Positions 1-9,169 of a stretch of 64,000 bases of DNA are shown here, one piece after another. The first letter of the stretch is position 1; each line of letters starts with the position of its first letter. Below the pieces are notes generated by a model, which was not told the DNA's origin, did no database searches, and worked only from the letters and a program-made list of their open reading frames with translations. The position numbers and the translations under genes are program-made. Source of the stretch: Chlorobiaceae bacterium (lineage in GTDB: Bacteria; Bacteroidota; Chlorobiia; Chlorobiales; Chlorobiaceae); the NCBI GenBank assembly GCA_013334925.1, contig JAAXWP010000001.1:62001-126000 (forward strand). The letters are read 5' to 3'.

Positions 1-557
1 GTGATACAGATGTCCGCGCCCCAGTCGTCGAAATGGAACTCGTGGGCGCCAATCGCCGTGATGCCGTCGACGAGGATGAGCGCATCGGACTCTTCCCTGA
101 TGGCCGCGCAGAGAGCTCTGATGTCGGACGCCGTTCCAGTCGATGTTTCGGAGTGCGTGAGGCAGACGCCACGTGCATCCGGGTTGGCGCGAAGCAGCTC
201 GACGAGGCGTTCCGGCTGCAGAGCCGATCCCCATTCGACCTTTTCCTCTACGCAGTTGCCGGTGAAGATGCGTACCAGTTCTCCCCAGCGTTCACCAAAC
301 TTGCCGCCGTTGATCGTAATCACCTTGTCACCAGGGCCGAACAGGCTTGAAATCGAGGCCTCCATGCCGCCGGTGCCGGAGCAGGTCATGACCACAACAG
401 GCTGGGTTGTCCTGAACAGGTACTGGAGGTCTTCGTGCACCTGCTCCAGGATCTCCATGAATTCAGGGTTCCGGTGATGGATAATCGGAGCCGCCATGCT
501 GAGCATGACATTCTCGGGTACGGGGGTCGGGCCGGGGGTGAAAAGTCTTTTTTTCAT
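1..557 (-). CDS. class V aminotransferase, C-terminus cut by window edge
   Basis: This is a PLP-dependent class V aminotransferase of the serine/alanine-glyoxylate type (older annotations: soluble hydrogenase 42 kDa subunit). It would move an amino group between serine or alanine and a 2-oxo acid in the cytosol. The ATG is at 557 on the minus strand and about 185 codons are visible with no stop. Family marks are the start MKKRLFTPGPTPVPENVM, the IIHHRNPEF segment, the CSGTGGMEA loop that binds cofactor phosphate, THSETSTG and DGITAIGAHEF with the PLP-contacting Asp. The catalytic lysine would lie beyond the edge. The long plus-strand frames across it are antisense shadows. The exact substrate cannot be told; a phosphoserine or serine-glyoxylate role is equally possible. 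Confidence 0.85.
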   Translation of the reverse strand, partial: MKKRLFTPGPTPVPENVMLSMAAPIIHHRNPEFMEILEQVHEDLQYLFRTTQPVVVMTCSGTGGMEASISSLFGPGDKVITINGGKFGERWGELVRIFTGNCVEEKVEWGSALQPERLVELLRANPDARGVCLTHSETSTGTASDIRALCAAIREESDALILVDGITAIGAHEFHFDDWGADICI

Positions 558-1127
558 GAACGGGCCTTGGTTGTAGGCTTCTGTGGATACGACGTTACTG
601 TTCGACGCTTCCGGCCACACGGCCGGCCGGGGGGACAATATAAGCATTTCGGAAACGCAGTAAAGGGCTTTACGGTGCAAAACGGTCACAACTTGCCCGG
701 TATCGGGCTGTTCGAACCCATGTCGGGCACCGGAGCTGTCTTTCTGTTTTGTCGGTGTGCTTTTTGACTGCAGGAAGAGTGGGCTTCATTCGCTGTTTTC
801 AGTCAGCAACGGCGTAAGTCATAATCCCGTGGCAGCCAGTTATTTTCTTATTGCTTCGGTAACATTGAGTCGCAAATGAATGCCGCTCCAAATCTGTCAT
901 CCTGAACGAAGTGAAGGATCCATCTTCATTTTAAAAAGAGAGTTATGGATTCTTCTTCCGACAAGCCGGGATCAGAATGACATTGTCTGTTGAGGTGAGT
1001 TGTGCCCTTTAATTACCGGAACAATAACAGAGATGGATTTTTCGATATGGTTCAGTGCCCCGGGCGGCAGGTACTGATCGACGAAAGGGATAAAGCCGGT
1101 TGGTCTGGAGTGGGCGGGACGAAACTG
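558..1127. other. intergenic region with one dispersed inverted repeat
   Basis: About 570 bases lie between the divergent start of the aminotransferase and the terminator of the carA unit. Small plus-strand frames here show no family resemblance or ribosome binding site. The only structure I see is the inverted repeat at 895-982, listed separately. Confidence 0.5.
895..982. repeat. dispersed imperfect inverted repeat (tgtcatcctgaacga type)
   Basis: The left end reads tgtcatcctgaacgaagtg and the right end, reverse complemented, begins tgtcattctgatcc. About 88 bases can therefore fold into one long imperfect hairpin, with a further ggatc/ggattc match inside. Elements with this tgtcat(c/t)ctga end are common as dispersed intergenic repeats in many bacterial genomes. 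No coding capacity is seen. Confidence 0.6.
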
Positions 1128-1157
1128 AATCGGGGTGGCGGTGAGGCCACCCCGATT
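1128..1157 (-). terminator. hairpin terminator after carA
   Basis: A perfect 12-bp stem (aatcggggtggc / gccaccccgatt) with a 6-base loop starts 10 bases past the carA stop. On the minus strand it is followed by cagtttcg, a modest U stretch, so termination may be incomplete. Its position fits the end of the tsaD-yajC-carA unit. Confidence 0.6.
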
Positions 1158-1166
1158 GCGGACAGG

Positions 1167-2276
1167 TCAGTTCTGCGCGTGGGCCATCAGTTCGACGAAC
1201 TCCTTGAAGAGGTAGTGCGAATCGTGAGGGCCAGGGGCAGCTTCAGGGTGATACTGCACGGAGAAGCAGGGCAGTTCGCGGTGCCTCACGCCCTCGACCG
1301 TCTGGTCGTAAAGGTTCCGGTGGGTGAGCTGAAGCACATCCGGAAGCGAGCATTCGTTGACGGCGAAACCGTGGTTCTGCGAGGTGATCTCGATCCGGTT
1401 GTCCAGCAGGTTCTTGACCGGGTGGTTCGCACCGTGGTGACCGAACTTGAGCTTGTAGGTCTTCGCGCCGAAGGCGAGCGAGAGCAGCTGGTGTCCGAGG
1501 CAGATACCGAAGATCGGCAGGCGACGGGTGGTCCGGTTGTATTCGGCGAGTTCCCTGATCGTCTCGATAGCGTAAGTCACGGCAAACGGGTCGCCGGGGC
1601 CGTTGGAAAGGAAGACGCCATCAGGGTTCATGGCAATCACTTCGCTTGCCGGGGTGTTGGCGCTCACGACGGTCACTTTGCACCCTTCGCCCTGGAGCTG
1701 GCGGACGATATTGGTTTTGATGCCATAGTCGAAGGCGACGACGTGGTATTTCGCTTCAGGGGCGTCACAGACATAGGACGATGAGGTGGTGACCCGCTTG
1801 ACCAGATCGAGGCCGGTCATCTCTGGAATGTCGGCGGCCTGCTGTTTCAGCGTCTCGACGTCGGTGCATGCTGTCGAGATGACACCCCGCATCGCGCCTT
1901 TCTGGCGGATCTCGCGGACGAGCTTGCGGGTATCGATGCCGGCAAGTCCCATCACTCCGGCCTCTTTCAGCGTGTCGTCGAGGCTCCGGGTAGATTCGTA
2001 GTTGCTGTACACGTTCGATGCTTCGCGCACGATCAGTGCGGAAGCCCATATTTTCGATGATTCATCATCATTCGGCGTGATGCCGTAGTTCCCGATGAGG
2101 GGGTAGGTCATGACCACCATCTGTCCGGTATACGATGGATCCGTGAGGATCTCCTGGTATCCGGTGAGCGAGGTGTTGAAAACGACTTCACCAGTCGCTT
2201 CGCCGACATGGCCGAATGCCGTGCCGCGGTAAATCGAGCCGTTTTCGAGGACCAGTATCGCTGGTATTTCCTGCAT
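1167..2276 (-). CDS. carA: carbamoyl-phosphate synthase small (glutaminase) subunit
   Basis: It hydrolyses glutamine and channels ammonia to the large subunit CarB for carbamoyl phosphate, which feeds arginine and pyrimidine synthesis. The 369 residues match the family length. The N-terminal CPSase small-chain domain (about 1-140, with [17 protein letters not shown]) is followed by a class I glutamine amidotransferase domain. The triad is visible as Cys259 in GICLGHQ, and His343 and Glu345 in [18 protein letters not shown] and the [10 protein letters not shown] segment are also conserved. It is the last gene of a minus-strand run, 9 bases after yajC. CarB is not in the window. Confidence 0.96.
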   Translation of the reverse strand: MQEIPAILVLENGSIYRGTAFGHVGEATGEVVFNTSLTGYQEILTDPSYTGQMVVMTYPLIGNYGITPNDDESSKIWASALIVREASNVYSNYESTRSLDDTLKEAGVMGLAGIDTRKLVREIRQKGAMRGVISTACTDVETLKQQAADIPEMTGLDLVKRVTTSSSYVCDAPEAKYHVVAFDYGIKTNIVRQLQGEGCKVTVVSANTPASEVIAMNPDGVFLSNGPGDPFAVTYAIETIRELAEYNRTTRRLPIFGICLGHQLLSLAFGAKTYKLKFGHHGANHPVKNLLDNRIEITSQNHGFAVNECSLPDVLQLTHRNLYDQTVEGVRHRELPCFSVQYHPEAAPGPHDSHYLFKEFVELMAHAQN

Positions 2277-2285
2277 CGCTGCCTG

Positions 2286-2639
2286 TCACTCCTTTGTGGC
2301 GAGCTTGTCGCCGGTTTCCTGTTTTTCGATGTTGGCGATCGCCGAACGTTCGAATTTGATCTTCACATTATCGGCAACCTGAACAAGAACCGTTTTTTTC
2401 TCGGTTTCGATCCCGGCTACGGTGCCGTGAATGCCTCCGATGGTGACTACCCGGTCGCCGCGCTTGATGTCGTCGAGCAGTTTTTCACGGTCTTTCTGCT
2501 TTTTCTGCTGGGGGCGGATCATGAAGAAGTAGAAAACGATGAAGATCAGGACGAGCGGTACGATCTGGACAATGGGGTTCGGCGTCTGACCTCCGGTCGG
2601 AGGTGCGAAAAGCATCAGGGCTAAAGTAAGGTCGTGCAT
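2286..2639 (-). CDS. yajC: preprotein translocase accessory subunit YajC
   Basis: YajC is a small single-span protein that associates with the SecDF-YidC part of the Sec translocon in the inner membrane. I start it at 2639 (MHDLTLALMLFAPP), giving 117 residues, the usual length. The open frame extends 28 codons upstream, but that stretch is polar and unlike the family. Marks are the hydrophobic span near residues 24-42 (IVPLVLIFIVFYFFM), then IRPQQKKQKD and the basic GDRVVTIGGIHGTV core. No strong ribosome binding site precedes either start, so the start is moderately certain. It lies between tsaD and carA on the same strand. Confidence 0.9.
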   Translation of the reverse strand: MHDLTLALMLFAPPTGGQTPNPIVQIVPLVLIFIVFYFFMIRPQQKKQKDREKLLDDIKRGDRVVTIGGIHGTVAGIETEKKTVLVQVADNVKIKFERSAIANIEKQETGDKLATKE

Positions 2640-2767
2640 GTCGGTAGCTTGCTGTTGGTAATCGGTAGCTGGCGTGCGGACCGGGTTTGCGTTCCGGTCC
2701 GGGCGCTCTTTTTCTGATCTCAAAGATAAGGTATTTCTCCAACTATTTCAATGAGAGGATTGGGGGC

Positions 2768-3811
2768 TCAGCCGGCGGGGGTAAAGCGGGCGAAGGGGGC
2801 TGCGTCGTAGGCATTTCCGCGTACCCGTCCGCGGTCGATCATGAGGCCAGCCATCGTGGCGATCATGGCGGCGTTGTCGGTCGAATAGGCGATATCGGGA
2901 ATGTACAGCTCAAGGCCATGCTTCCGGCAGGCTTCACCCATGGCTGCCCGCAGGCCGGAGTTGGCGCTTACGCCTCCGGCTACCGATACGGCGCTGACTC
3001 GGTGGAGGAGTGCTGCGGCGATGGTTTTCCCGACCAGCACGCTGACGATCGCATCCTGGATCGATGCGGCGATGTCCGCCAGATGTCGTTCGATGTGCTC
3101 CTGTTCGTGCTGGCCAAGCCAGGTGAGCACAGAGGTTTTGAGTCCGGAGAAGCTGAAATCGAAATTGCCGCGATAGCTCCGGCTCGTCTGTGAACTGGCG
3201 GTCAGGGCGCGCGGGAAGCGGTGGAATGCGGGGTCGCCATCTTTGGCGAGTCGGTCGATGACCGGGCCGGCGGGATAACCGAGGCCCAGCATTTTGCCGG
3301 TCTTGTCGAAGGCCTCTCCCGCAGCGTCGTCTATCGTTCTGCCGATCACCTCGTATGAGAGGTCCTGATGCACGACGGAGAGCATGGTATGGCCGCCCGA
3401 TACGGTCAGGGAGACGAAATCGCCTTCAGGTTTTCGGGCAGAGGCTTCATCGCTGATGAACGGCGAAAAGATGTGTGCTTCGACGTGATTGACCGGTATG
3501 AACGGTTTGCCGAGCGCCCAGGCAAGTCCCTCGGCGAAGCACAATCCCACCATGACAGCCCCGATCAGTCCGGGACCGGCGGTGGCGGCTATGACATCAA
3601 GCTCGTTTTTTGTTATATTTGCCTCCTTGAGCGCAGTGTCGACGATCGATACGATCAGTCGTTCGTGCTCTCTGGAAGCCAGTTCCGGAACGACTCCCCC
3701 GAAGTCGCCGTGACAGCGTTGCGAACTGACAACGTTTGAACGGACAGCCCCGTCCACGAGGATTGCCGCCGACGTTTCGTCACAGCTGGTTTCTATTCCG
3801 AGAATGTTCAT
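2768..3811 (-). CDS. tsaD: tRNA N6-adenosine threonylcarbamoyltransferase
   Basis: TsaD (YgjD/Gcp, ASKHA fold) transfers the threonylcarbamoyl group from TC-AMP to A37 of ANN-decoding tRNAs, working with TsaB and TsaE. The 347 residues match the family. Visible marks are [12 protein letters not shown] at residues 5-16, the iron ligands His109 and His113 in [19 protein letters not shown], the [19 protein letters not shown] segment, FSFSGLKT, and the C-terminal [13 protein letters not shown] and [10 protein letters not shown] motifs. It is first in the minus-strand unit with yajC and carA, and its start faces the plus-strand gene at 3834 with only about 20 bases between them. Confidence 0.96.
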   Translation of the reverse strand: MNILGIETSCDETSAAILVDGAVRSNVVSSQRCHGDFGGVVPELASREHERLIVSIVDTALKEANITKNELDVIAATAGPGLIGAVMVGLCFAEGLAWALGKPFIPVNHVEAHIFSPFISDEASARKPEGDFVSLTVSGGHTMLSVVHQDLSYEVIGRTIDDAAGEAFDKTGKMLGLGYPAGPVIDRLAKDGDPAFHRFPRALTASSQTSRSYRGNFDFSFSGLKTSVLTWLGQHEQEHIERHLADIAASIQDAIVSVLVGKTIAAALLHRVSAVSVAGGVSANSGLRAAMGEACRKHGLELYIPDIAYSTDNAAMIATMAGLMIDRGRVRGNAYDAAPFARFTPAG

Positions 3812-3833
3812 GGTTCAAGATGACGTGAGTGAT

Positions 3834-4061
3834 ATGGCAAAAGCTAAGAAAGCGGAGAACAATAGCAAACCGAGACCGAAGCTGGGCTTCATGAACATGC
3901 TGTTCGTGCTTGCCGGTGCCGATCTGGTTCTGTTTTTTGCCCCGGGTATGGGACTCGGCTACAGCATGGCCCCGATCGACGACCGGATGGCCTGGACCAT
4001 GCTCGCAATCGGTATCCTTCTCCTCGTTGTCGGTCTGCGCGGCATTTTCAGGAAGAGGTGA
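3834..4061 (+). CDS. small two-span membrane protein, unknown
   Basis: The frame is open from 3804, inside the tsaD start, but the ATG at 3834 (MAKAKKAENN) avoids that overlap and gives 75 residues. The N-terminus is lysine-rich, followed by hydrophobic segments near residues 20-36 (MNMLFVLAGADLVLFF) and 52-70 (MLAIGILLLVVGL) and a basic tail GIFRKR. I do not recognise a family. It precedes the MoxR/Bat genes on the same strand with an 80-base gap, so it may or may not belong with them. Confidence 0.6.
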   Translation: MAKAKKAENNSKPRPKLGFMNMLFVLAGADLVLFFAPGMGLGYSMAPIDDRMAWTMLAIGILLLVVGLRGIFRKR

Positions 4062-4143
4062 TCATCCACAGTTTTAACGCTCCCTCCGGAAGTCGCCACA
4101 CCGGTTTTCAGGGGTGCCCGAACGATACAGGAGAACAATTGTC

Positions 4144-5142
4144 ATGAAGCAGGAAACGGAACTCGAAGCTCTTGGCAGGGAAATAGCCGGGGAAGCGGTG
4201 TTTATCGATCGTGTCCGTGAGGTGCTCGCCTCCCGCATTATCGGCCAGAGAGCGGTTGTCGACAGGGTGCTGATCGCCATGCTGGCCAATGGTCATCTGC
4301 TTCTCGAAGGCGTGCCCGGCCTGGCCAAGACCTTAATCGTCCGGACCTTCGCTTCCGCGATGAACCTGTCGTTCCGGCGCATTCAGTTCACTCCCGACAT
4401 GCTTCCGGCCGACCTGATCGGTACGATGATCTACAACCCCAAGGAGATGGAGTTCTATCCCCGGAAGGGCCCGGTTTTCGCGAATGTCATCCTTGCCGAC
4501 GAGATCAACCGCTCGCCAGCCAAAGTTCAGTCGGCGCTGCTGGAGGCCATGCAGGAGAAACAGGTTACCATCGGCGAAGAGACCTATCCGCTCAGTGAGC
4601 CCTTCATGGTGCTGGCCACGCAGAATCCGGTCGAACATGAGGGTACCTATATGCTGCCCGAGGCACAGCTCGACCGGTTCATGATGAAGGTCATGGTGGA
4701 TTATCCTTCGTATGAAGAGGAGCTGGAGATCATGCAGTGGGCCACCGCCGCGCCTTCACAGATTGAAGTGCCCGCAGTGGTCCAGCCGGAAGACATCTTC
4801 CGCGCCAGGCGCCTGGTCGATCGCATCTATGTCGATCAGCGGGTGCAGCGCTATATTGTCGACCTGGTCATGGCGACGAGGTATCCCGATCGTTACGGAC
4901 TGGAGATCCTGGCACCGATGATCGAGTATGGCGCTTCTCCCAGGGCATCGATTTTCCTCTTGCTCGCGTCCAAAGCTCACGCCTTCCTGCAGTCCCGCTC
5001 ATACGCGACACCCGAGGATGTGAAGATCATCGCCTACGATGTGCTGCGTCACCGCATCAGGCCGAGCTACGAGGCTGAGGCCGAAAACATGAAGGCTGAG
5101 GATTTCATCAGGAACATTCTCGAACATGTGCAGGTGCCCTGA
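4144..5142 (+). CDS. moxR: MoxR-family AAA+ ATPase
   Basis: MoxR ATPases act as chaperones that, together with von Willebrand factor A (VWA) proteins, mature or assemble other complexes. The start at 4144 follows aggagaacaattgtc, a good ribosome binding site, rather than the upstream in-frame ATG at 4114. The product has 332 residues. Walker A is GVPGLAKT (56-63) and Walker B VILADE (115-120). ALLEAMQE and LATQNPVEHEGTY (sensor 1) follow, and the C-terminal lid contains GASPRASI. The stop overlaps the next start (tgatg), so the DUF58 gene is translationally coupled. This order (moxR, DUF58, BatD-like, BatA, BatB) is the classic Bat layout. Confidence 0.93.
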   Translation: MKQETELEALGREIAGEAVFIDRVREVLASRIIGQRAVVDRVLIAMLANGHLLLEGVPGLAKTLIVRTFASAMNLSFRRIQFTPDMLPADLIGTMIYNPKEMEFYPRKGPVFANVILADEINRSPAKVQSALLEAMQEKQVTIGEETYPLSEPFMVLATQNPVEHEGTYMLPEAQLDRFMMKVMVDYPSYEEELEIMQWATAAPSQIEVPAVVQPEDIFRARRLVDRIYVDQRVQRYIVDLVMATRYPDRYGLEILAPMIEYGASPRASIFLLLASKAHAFLQSRSYATPEDVKIIAYDVLRHRIRPSYEAEAENMKAEDFIRNILEHVQVP

Positions 5143-6074
5143 TGTCGCAACGGGAACAGGTCATCAGGGGCGATCGCCGTCCTGGGCCCTCTCCCGGCAA
5201 AGAGCCGAGCGAGCTGACCAGGAAGATCCGCAAGCTCGAAATCCGCTCGAGACGTCTGGTCAACGAGCTGTTCAGCGGCGAGTACCACTCCACGTTCAAG
5301 GGTCGAGGTATCGAGTTCAGTCATGTCCGCGAGTACCAGTATGGTGACGATGTCCGGGCGGTCGACTGGAACACCTCTGCGCACAAGAACGGGCTGTATG
5401 TCAAGCTGTTCACCGAGGAGCGGGAACGGACACTTCTGCTGCTGCTCGATGGATCGGGGTCGATGCTGTTCGGCAGCGGCGCCCGGCTCAAGAAGGATCT
5501 TGCTGCAGAGGTGTCGGCTATTCTTGCCTTCAGTGCCGTGCAGAACAACGACAAGGTTGGGCTTCTGATATTTACCGATCGGGTTGAGACCTTCATCCCT
5601 CCGCGTAAGGGACGGGCTCATGCACTGGCCATCCTTCGGGAGATTTACTCGCTCGACAATTCCAGCCGCAAGACCGATATCGATTCGGCCCTCGGCTTCA
5701 TCCGCCGCACGCAGAAGCGCAAGGCGATCGTTTTTCTTATGACCGATCTTGTCGGGTCGGGTTACGAACGCGGGATGAAACTGCTGAACACCCGTCACGA
5801 TTTCGTTACCATCCATCTCGGTGATCCGCTCGATCTGGATCTGCCTCGCACCTGCCTTCTCGACCTGGTCGATCCCGAAAGCGGCGAACGGGTGACCGTC
5901 GATGCCAGGAGCAGGCTGCTGCTCGACCGTTACGCGGCAGCAGGTCGCCGCGACCGGGAGGATCTTCGCCAGCAGCTCAGGCGCATGAAGGTGGATACCG
6001 TGTTTCTGGAAACCGATCGCTCGATCATCGGTGCTCTCAACGCTTTTTTCAGGAACCGTGAACGGAAAGTGTAG
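5142..6074 (+). CDS. DUF58 / VWA-like protein of the MoxR-Bat operon
   Basis: This 310-residue cytosolic protein has the DUF58 signature GIEFSHVREYQYGDDVRAVDW near residues 56-76, followed by a VWA fold with a MIDAS-type metal site DGSGS at 103-107. A second acidic strand ends in FLMTDL. DUF58 proteins are the usual partner of MoxR ATPases. The start is an ATG sharing its A with the last base of the moxR stop. No membrane segments are evident. Substrates are not known for this branch. Confidence 0.9.
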   Translation: MSQREQVIRGDRRPGPSPGKEPSELTRKIRKLEIRSRRLVNELFSGEYHSTFKGRGIEFSHVREYQYGDDVRAVDWNTSAHKNGLYVKLFTEERERTLLLLLDGSGSMLFGSGARLKKDLAAEVSAILAFSAVQNNDKVGLLIFTDRVETFIPPRKGRAHALAILREIYSLDNSSRKTDIDSALGFIRRTQKRKAIVFLMTDLVGSGYERGMKLLNTRHDFVTIHLGDPLDLDLPRTCLLDLVDPESGERVTVDARSRLLLDRYAAAGRRDREDLRQQLRRMKVDTVFLETDRSIIGALNAFFRNRERKV

Positions 6075-6081
6075 CCGGTTC

Positions 6082-7029
6082 ATGCGCATGGCCCTTGTTT
6101 GCGGCGCCATGTTACCCGGAATGTTCGCGATTCCGGTCGCTGAGGCGGAGCCGTTACAGGCTTCAGATATAACCGTAAGCGCCGAGCCTGACAGTCTGTT
6201 TGCCGGCGAGCGGCTTCACTATATGATTGTCGTTCATCATGACGGACGGCAGCCCGTCAGGGTCGGGGGGCTGGAAGTCGGCCCCGACAAACCGTTTGAA
6301 CTGGCAGGGCGCAGCGAGAGCTCGGCGAAGCTGCCCGATGGCAGCATGGAACTTCGCGTCACGACCGACCTTGCGGCTTTTGGCATCGGCAGGCAGCGCC
6401 TTCCTGGATTCACGGTGAGCGCGGGTCGGGATACCCGTTTCACATTCCACCCGACAGTCGCTGTCGTGGTCGCCAGTATGACCGATTCGACCATGACCCG
6501 GCTTCGTCCGGCAGCTCCACCTGTTGGCCCCGGATTTCTTCCCTGGTTGCTGCTGCTGCCGGCTGTTGGCGTGATCGGCTTGCTCGTGTTCGCCATCGTG
6601 CATCTGCTGCGCATGACGCTGCTCAAAGACAGTCGAGGAGCTTTTTTCGATCCTTCCAGGGTAGCGCGACAGAAACTCAGGTCGCTTGACCGGCAGCTTT
6701 CCAGAGGTCTCGCCCCAGCCGAGGCGTATGAAACGCTGAGCAACATCCTGCGTGAATTTCTGCAGCACAGGTTCCGGTTCCGTGCCATGGAGCAGGTTAC
6801 CCAGGAGATAGCCGAAGAACTTGAATCCAGAGAGGTCAAAGCCCGGGATCTCGTACTCAAACTGCTGCTTCGCGCCGATTTCATCAAGTTCGCCGACGGT
6901 CTGCCTGACATGGCCGAGTGTCGCAGTTCGCTGAAAATCGCCGAAGCATTCTGCTACGGTACTCCGGATCAGCTCGATGCTATTTCCGGGGCCGACGATA
7001 GTACGCCATCGTCTGTGACCCAGGGATGA
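6082..7029 (+). CDS. BatD-position membrane protein with signal peptide
   Basis: This 315-residue protein sits where BatD normally lies. The start at 6082 (MRMALVCGAMLPGMFAIP) gives a signal peptide ending near AEA; a GTG at 6058 is an alternative. A periplasmic beta-rich region follows, with the BatD/DUF4381-like start ASDITVSAEPDSLFAGE. One membrane span lies near residues 155-175 (LPWLLLLPAVGVIGLLVFAIV after a PPVGPGF linker), and a cytosolic helical tail with LRSLDRQLSRG ends the protein. It is much shorter than BatD of about 550-600 residues, so assignment rests on position and the general domain plan. Confidence 0.75.
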   Translation: MRMALVCGAMLPGMFAIPVAEAEPLQASDITVSAEPDSLFAGERLHYMIVVHHDGRQPVRVGGLEVGPDKPFELAGRSESSAKLPDGSMELRVTTDLAAFGIGRQRLPGFTVSAGRDTRFTFHPTVAVVVASMTDSTMTRLRPAAPPVGPGFLPWLLLLPAVGVIGLLVFAIVHLLRMTLLKDSRGAFFDPSRVARQKLRSLDRQLSRGLAPAEAYETLSNILREFLQHRFRFRAMEQVTQEIAEELESREVKARDLVLKLLLRADFIKFADGLPDMAECRSSLKIAEAFCYGTPDQLDAISGADDSTPSSVTQG

Positions 7030-7053
7030 CAAGGAAAACATGGCGAGGTAAAC

Positions 7054-8058
7054 ATGGATGAACTGAAGGTGCTGGTTTCCGGACTGAAATTTTCCGATCC
7101 ATGGTGGCTGCTGCTTCTGCCGGTACTGGCAACCCTGGACGGATGGAAGCGGATTGTCGGCCGCAGGTGGATGCCAGGGGTACTGTTCCCGGGGATCGGA
7201 CGTCTGCGTCGAGAAGGGCTCGCCGTCAATCCGCTGAAGGGCACCTTTCCAGCCGTGTTGCGCTGGGCCGCCCTGATTGCCGGAATTCTCGCGCTGGCTG
7301 GTCCCAGGGCGCCGTTGCCACCATCAGCGCTTACCTCGAACGGTATCGACATCATGCTTGCGCTCGATGTCTCCGAATCGATGCGTCAGCGGGATTTTGA
7401 TGGTAAATCAAGGTTCGATGCCGCGCGTGATGCCGCCCGGGAGTTCATCGGCAATCGGCCGGCCGACCGTATCGGGCTCCTCGTTTTCAGTGGCGGCAGC
7501 TTTACCCGCTGCCCGCTGACCCTCGATCACCATGTGCTCGACCGGCTGGTCAATGAAACGGAACCAGGGTTCATCCAGGAACAGGGCACGGCTATCGGAA
7601 CGGCGGTGCTGACGGCGACCAACCGGCTCAAGGCCTCCGAATCCCGGGAGAAAGTGCTCGTGCTCATTACGGATGGCGAGAACAATTCCGGTGAAGTGCC
7701 CCCTTCGACAGCCGCTCATCTGGCCGCACAAAACGGAGTCAGGATCTATACGGTGTTTGCCGGCAGGCTTGGCGCGGTTCTGTCAGGTGAGAATACGGTG
7801 GTACAGGGATCTTCGCGGCAGGGAAGAGAGGCGTTGGCAGAGGTTGCCCGGGTAAGCGGAGGCCGGACGTTCACAGCGGACGATCCGGTCGGGATGAACC
7901 GGACATTCCGTGATATCGACCGGCTTGAAAAAACCCGTCTGCAAGGTCGACGCCCGGCTCGTACGGCCGAACTCTACCCATGGTTGCTGATGGCTGCAGG
8001 GGTGATGCTGGTGCTCGAAATGGGACTTTCTGCGACAAGATTCATGAGGATTCCCTGA
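7054..8058 (+). CDS. batA: VWA-domain membrane protein, BatA-like
   Basis: Two N-terminal spans (about 16-28 and 68-82) precede a VWA domain starting at about residue 97, and a C-terminal span lies near 312-328. The metal-ion-dependent adhesion site is DVSES (105-109), with LITDGENNSG completing it. LVFSGGSFTRCPLTLD and GTAIGTAV are typical of Bat proteins. The 334 residues match the family. BatA and BatB are thought to work with MoxR in the membrane, facing the periplasm, and were named for aerotolerance in Bacteroides. The gene follows the BatD-like gene by 24 bases and ends 1 base before batB. Confidence 0.9.
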   Translation: MDELKVLVSGLKFSDPWWLLLLPVLATLDGWKRIVGRRWMPGVLFPGIGRLRREGLAVNPLKGTFPAVLRWAALIAGILALAGPRAPLPPSALTSNGIDIMLALDVSESMRQRDFDGKSRFDAARDAAREFIGNRPADRIGLLVFSGGSFTRCPLTLDHHVLDRLVNETEPGFIQEQGTAIGTAVLTATNRLKASESREKVLVLITDGENNSGEVPPSTAAHLAAQNGVRIYTVFAGRLGAVLSGENTVVQGSSRQGREALAEVARVSGGRTFTADDPVGMNRTFRDIDRLEKTRLQGRRPARTAELYPWLLMAAGVMLVLEMGLSATRFMRIP

Positions 8059-8059
8059 C

Positions 8060-9091
8060 ATGTGTTTTTCAAGACCCGAATATCTTCCTTTTCTCTGGCT
8101 GGTCATTCCATCGCTCCTGTTCGCACTCTATGGCGCGAGGCGCAAACTGAGAATCCGGCAGAGAATCGCCGGTGGCACTGCCGATCCGTCTATCGTGCCA
8201 GAGTTCAGGTTTTTCAGGCTGTTCACGCGCAGGGCGATGTACTGCGCTGCCATTGCCCTTTTCTTTTTTGCCATGGCGGGTCCCGAACTCTGCAGCGGAG
8301 AGAGACCTGAACGTCGCAGAGGCGCGGACGTGGTCTTCATGCTCGATGTGTCCACCAGTATGTTCGCCAGAGATGTGGCCCCCGACAGGCTCTCGCGCGC
8401 AAAGGCCGAAATCCTGCAGATCAGCAGGGGGTTCGGTGAAGGCCGGAGGGCGCTGCTGCTGTTTGCGGCGACGCCGGTTGTCCAGTGTCCGCTGACAACG
8501 GACCAGGAGCTCTTCGAAACGCTGCTCGATGTCTCCTCTCCGGATCAGGTTGAAGCCCAGGGAAGTGTATACCGGAGGGCGTTCGATGCGGCAAGAAACC
8601 TCTTCGATGAGGCCAGACGGCAAAATGGAGGTGAAACGGTGCTGGTTCTTGCGGGAGATGGCGAGGACCACGGAAACGATCTTCGTGCAGCCCTTTCCGG
8701 CCTGAAATCAAGAGGTATCAGAGTCTATGCGATCGGAGTCGGCTCCGGCGCAGCTGTGCCCATTCCATTGCCGGCTACGGCGTCAAGGCCGGAAACCATG
8801 AAAGTCGATGCCAGTGGGGATGTGGTCATGACCAGTTTCAGGCCAGGTTTCTTTGCCGAGCTGGTCAACGCCTCGGGCGGACGCTATTATCACAGCCGAC
8901 CGGATGTACCGGTAGGTTCTCAGGTCGCGGCGGCCATTGCCCGGGAGGCTGCGGCATCCCGATGGGTGATGGTGCCTGGTAACCGGAGGCCAATTCACCA
9001 GCCAATCATTGCCGCCGCCCTGCTCGCCCTGTTCGCAGGTATCACAACAAGCGATGTTTCGCGCAGAAACCGCAGGGGTATGCGGGGGTGA
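8060..9091 (+). CDS. batB: VWA-domain membrane protein, BatB-like
   Basis: This is the paralogue of the preceding gene, 343 residues, with the same plan: two N-terminal spans (about 8-24 and 59-74), a VWA domain and a C-terminal span near 310-325. The MIDAS motif is DVSTS (96-100). LLFAATPVVQCPLTTD and VLAGDGEDHG match BatB. The start ATG lies 1 base after the batA stop. The usual TPR protein BatC does not follow; the next gene is an unrelated 95-residue ORF. Confidence 0.9.
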   Translation: MCFSRPEYLPFLWLVIPSLLFALYGARRKLRIRQRIAGGTADPSIVPEFRFFRLFTRRAMYCAAIALFFFAMAGPELCSGERPERRRGADVVFMLDVSTSMFARDVAPDRLSRAKAEILQISRGFGEGRRALLLFAATPVVQCPLTTDQELFETLLDVSSPDQVEAQGSVYRRAFDAARNLFDEARRQNGGETVLVLAGDGEDHGNDLRAALSGLKSRGIRVYAIGVGSGAAVPIPLPATASRPETMKVDASGDVVMTSFRPGFFAELVNASGGRYYHSRPDVPVGSQVAAAIAREAAASRWVMVPGNRRPIHQPIIAAALLALFAGITTSDVSRRNRRGMRG

Positions 9092-9169
9092 CCCTCCCGC
9101 CAGTGGCTTCTTGTATGAAAGATTGTTACATTTCCATTTTAACCACCAGAAGAAACAGGGGGACGCGAT

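Noticed and set aside
1-477. Plus-strand frame over the aminotransferase
   Set aside because: Antisense to a clear class V aminotransferase; composition reflects codon bias of the minus strand.
3608-3620. TATATTTG promoter-like box inside tsaD
   Set aside because: Lies deep in coding sequence on the opposite strand, far from any plus-strand start.
5067-6110. 347-codon minus-strand frame over the DUF58 gene
   Set aside because: Antisense shadow; the plus-strand DUF58 product has all family motifs and couples to moxR.
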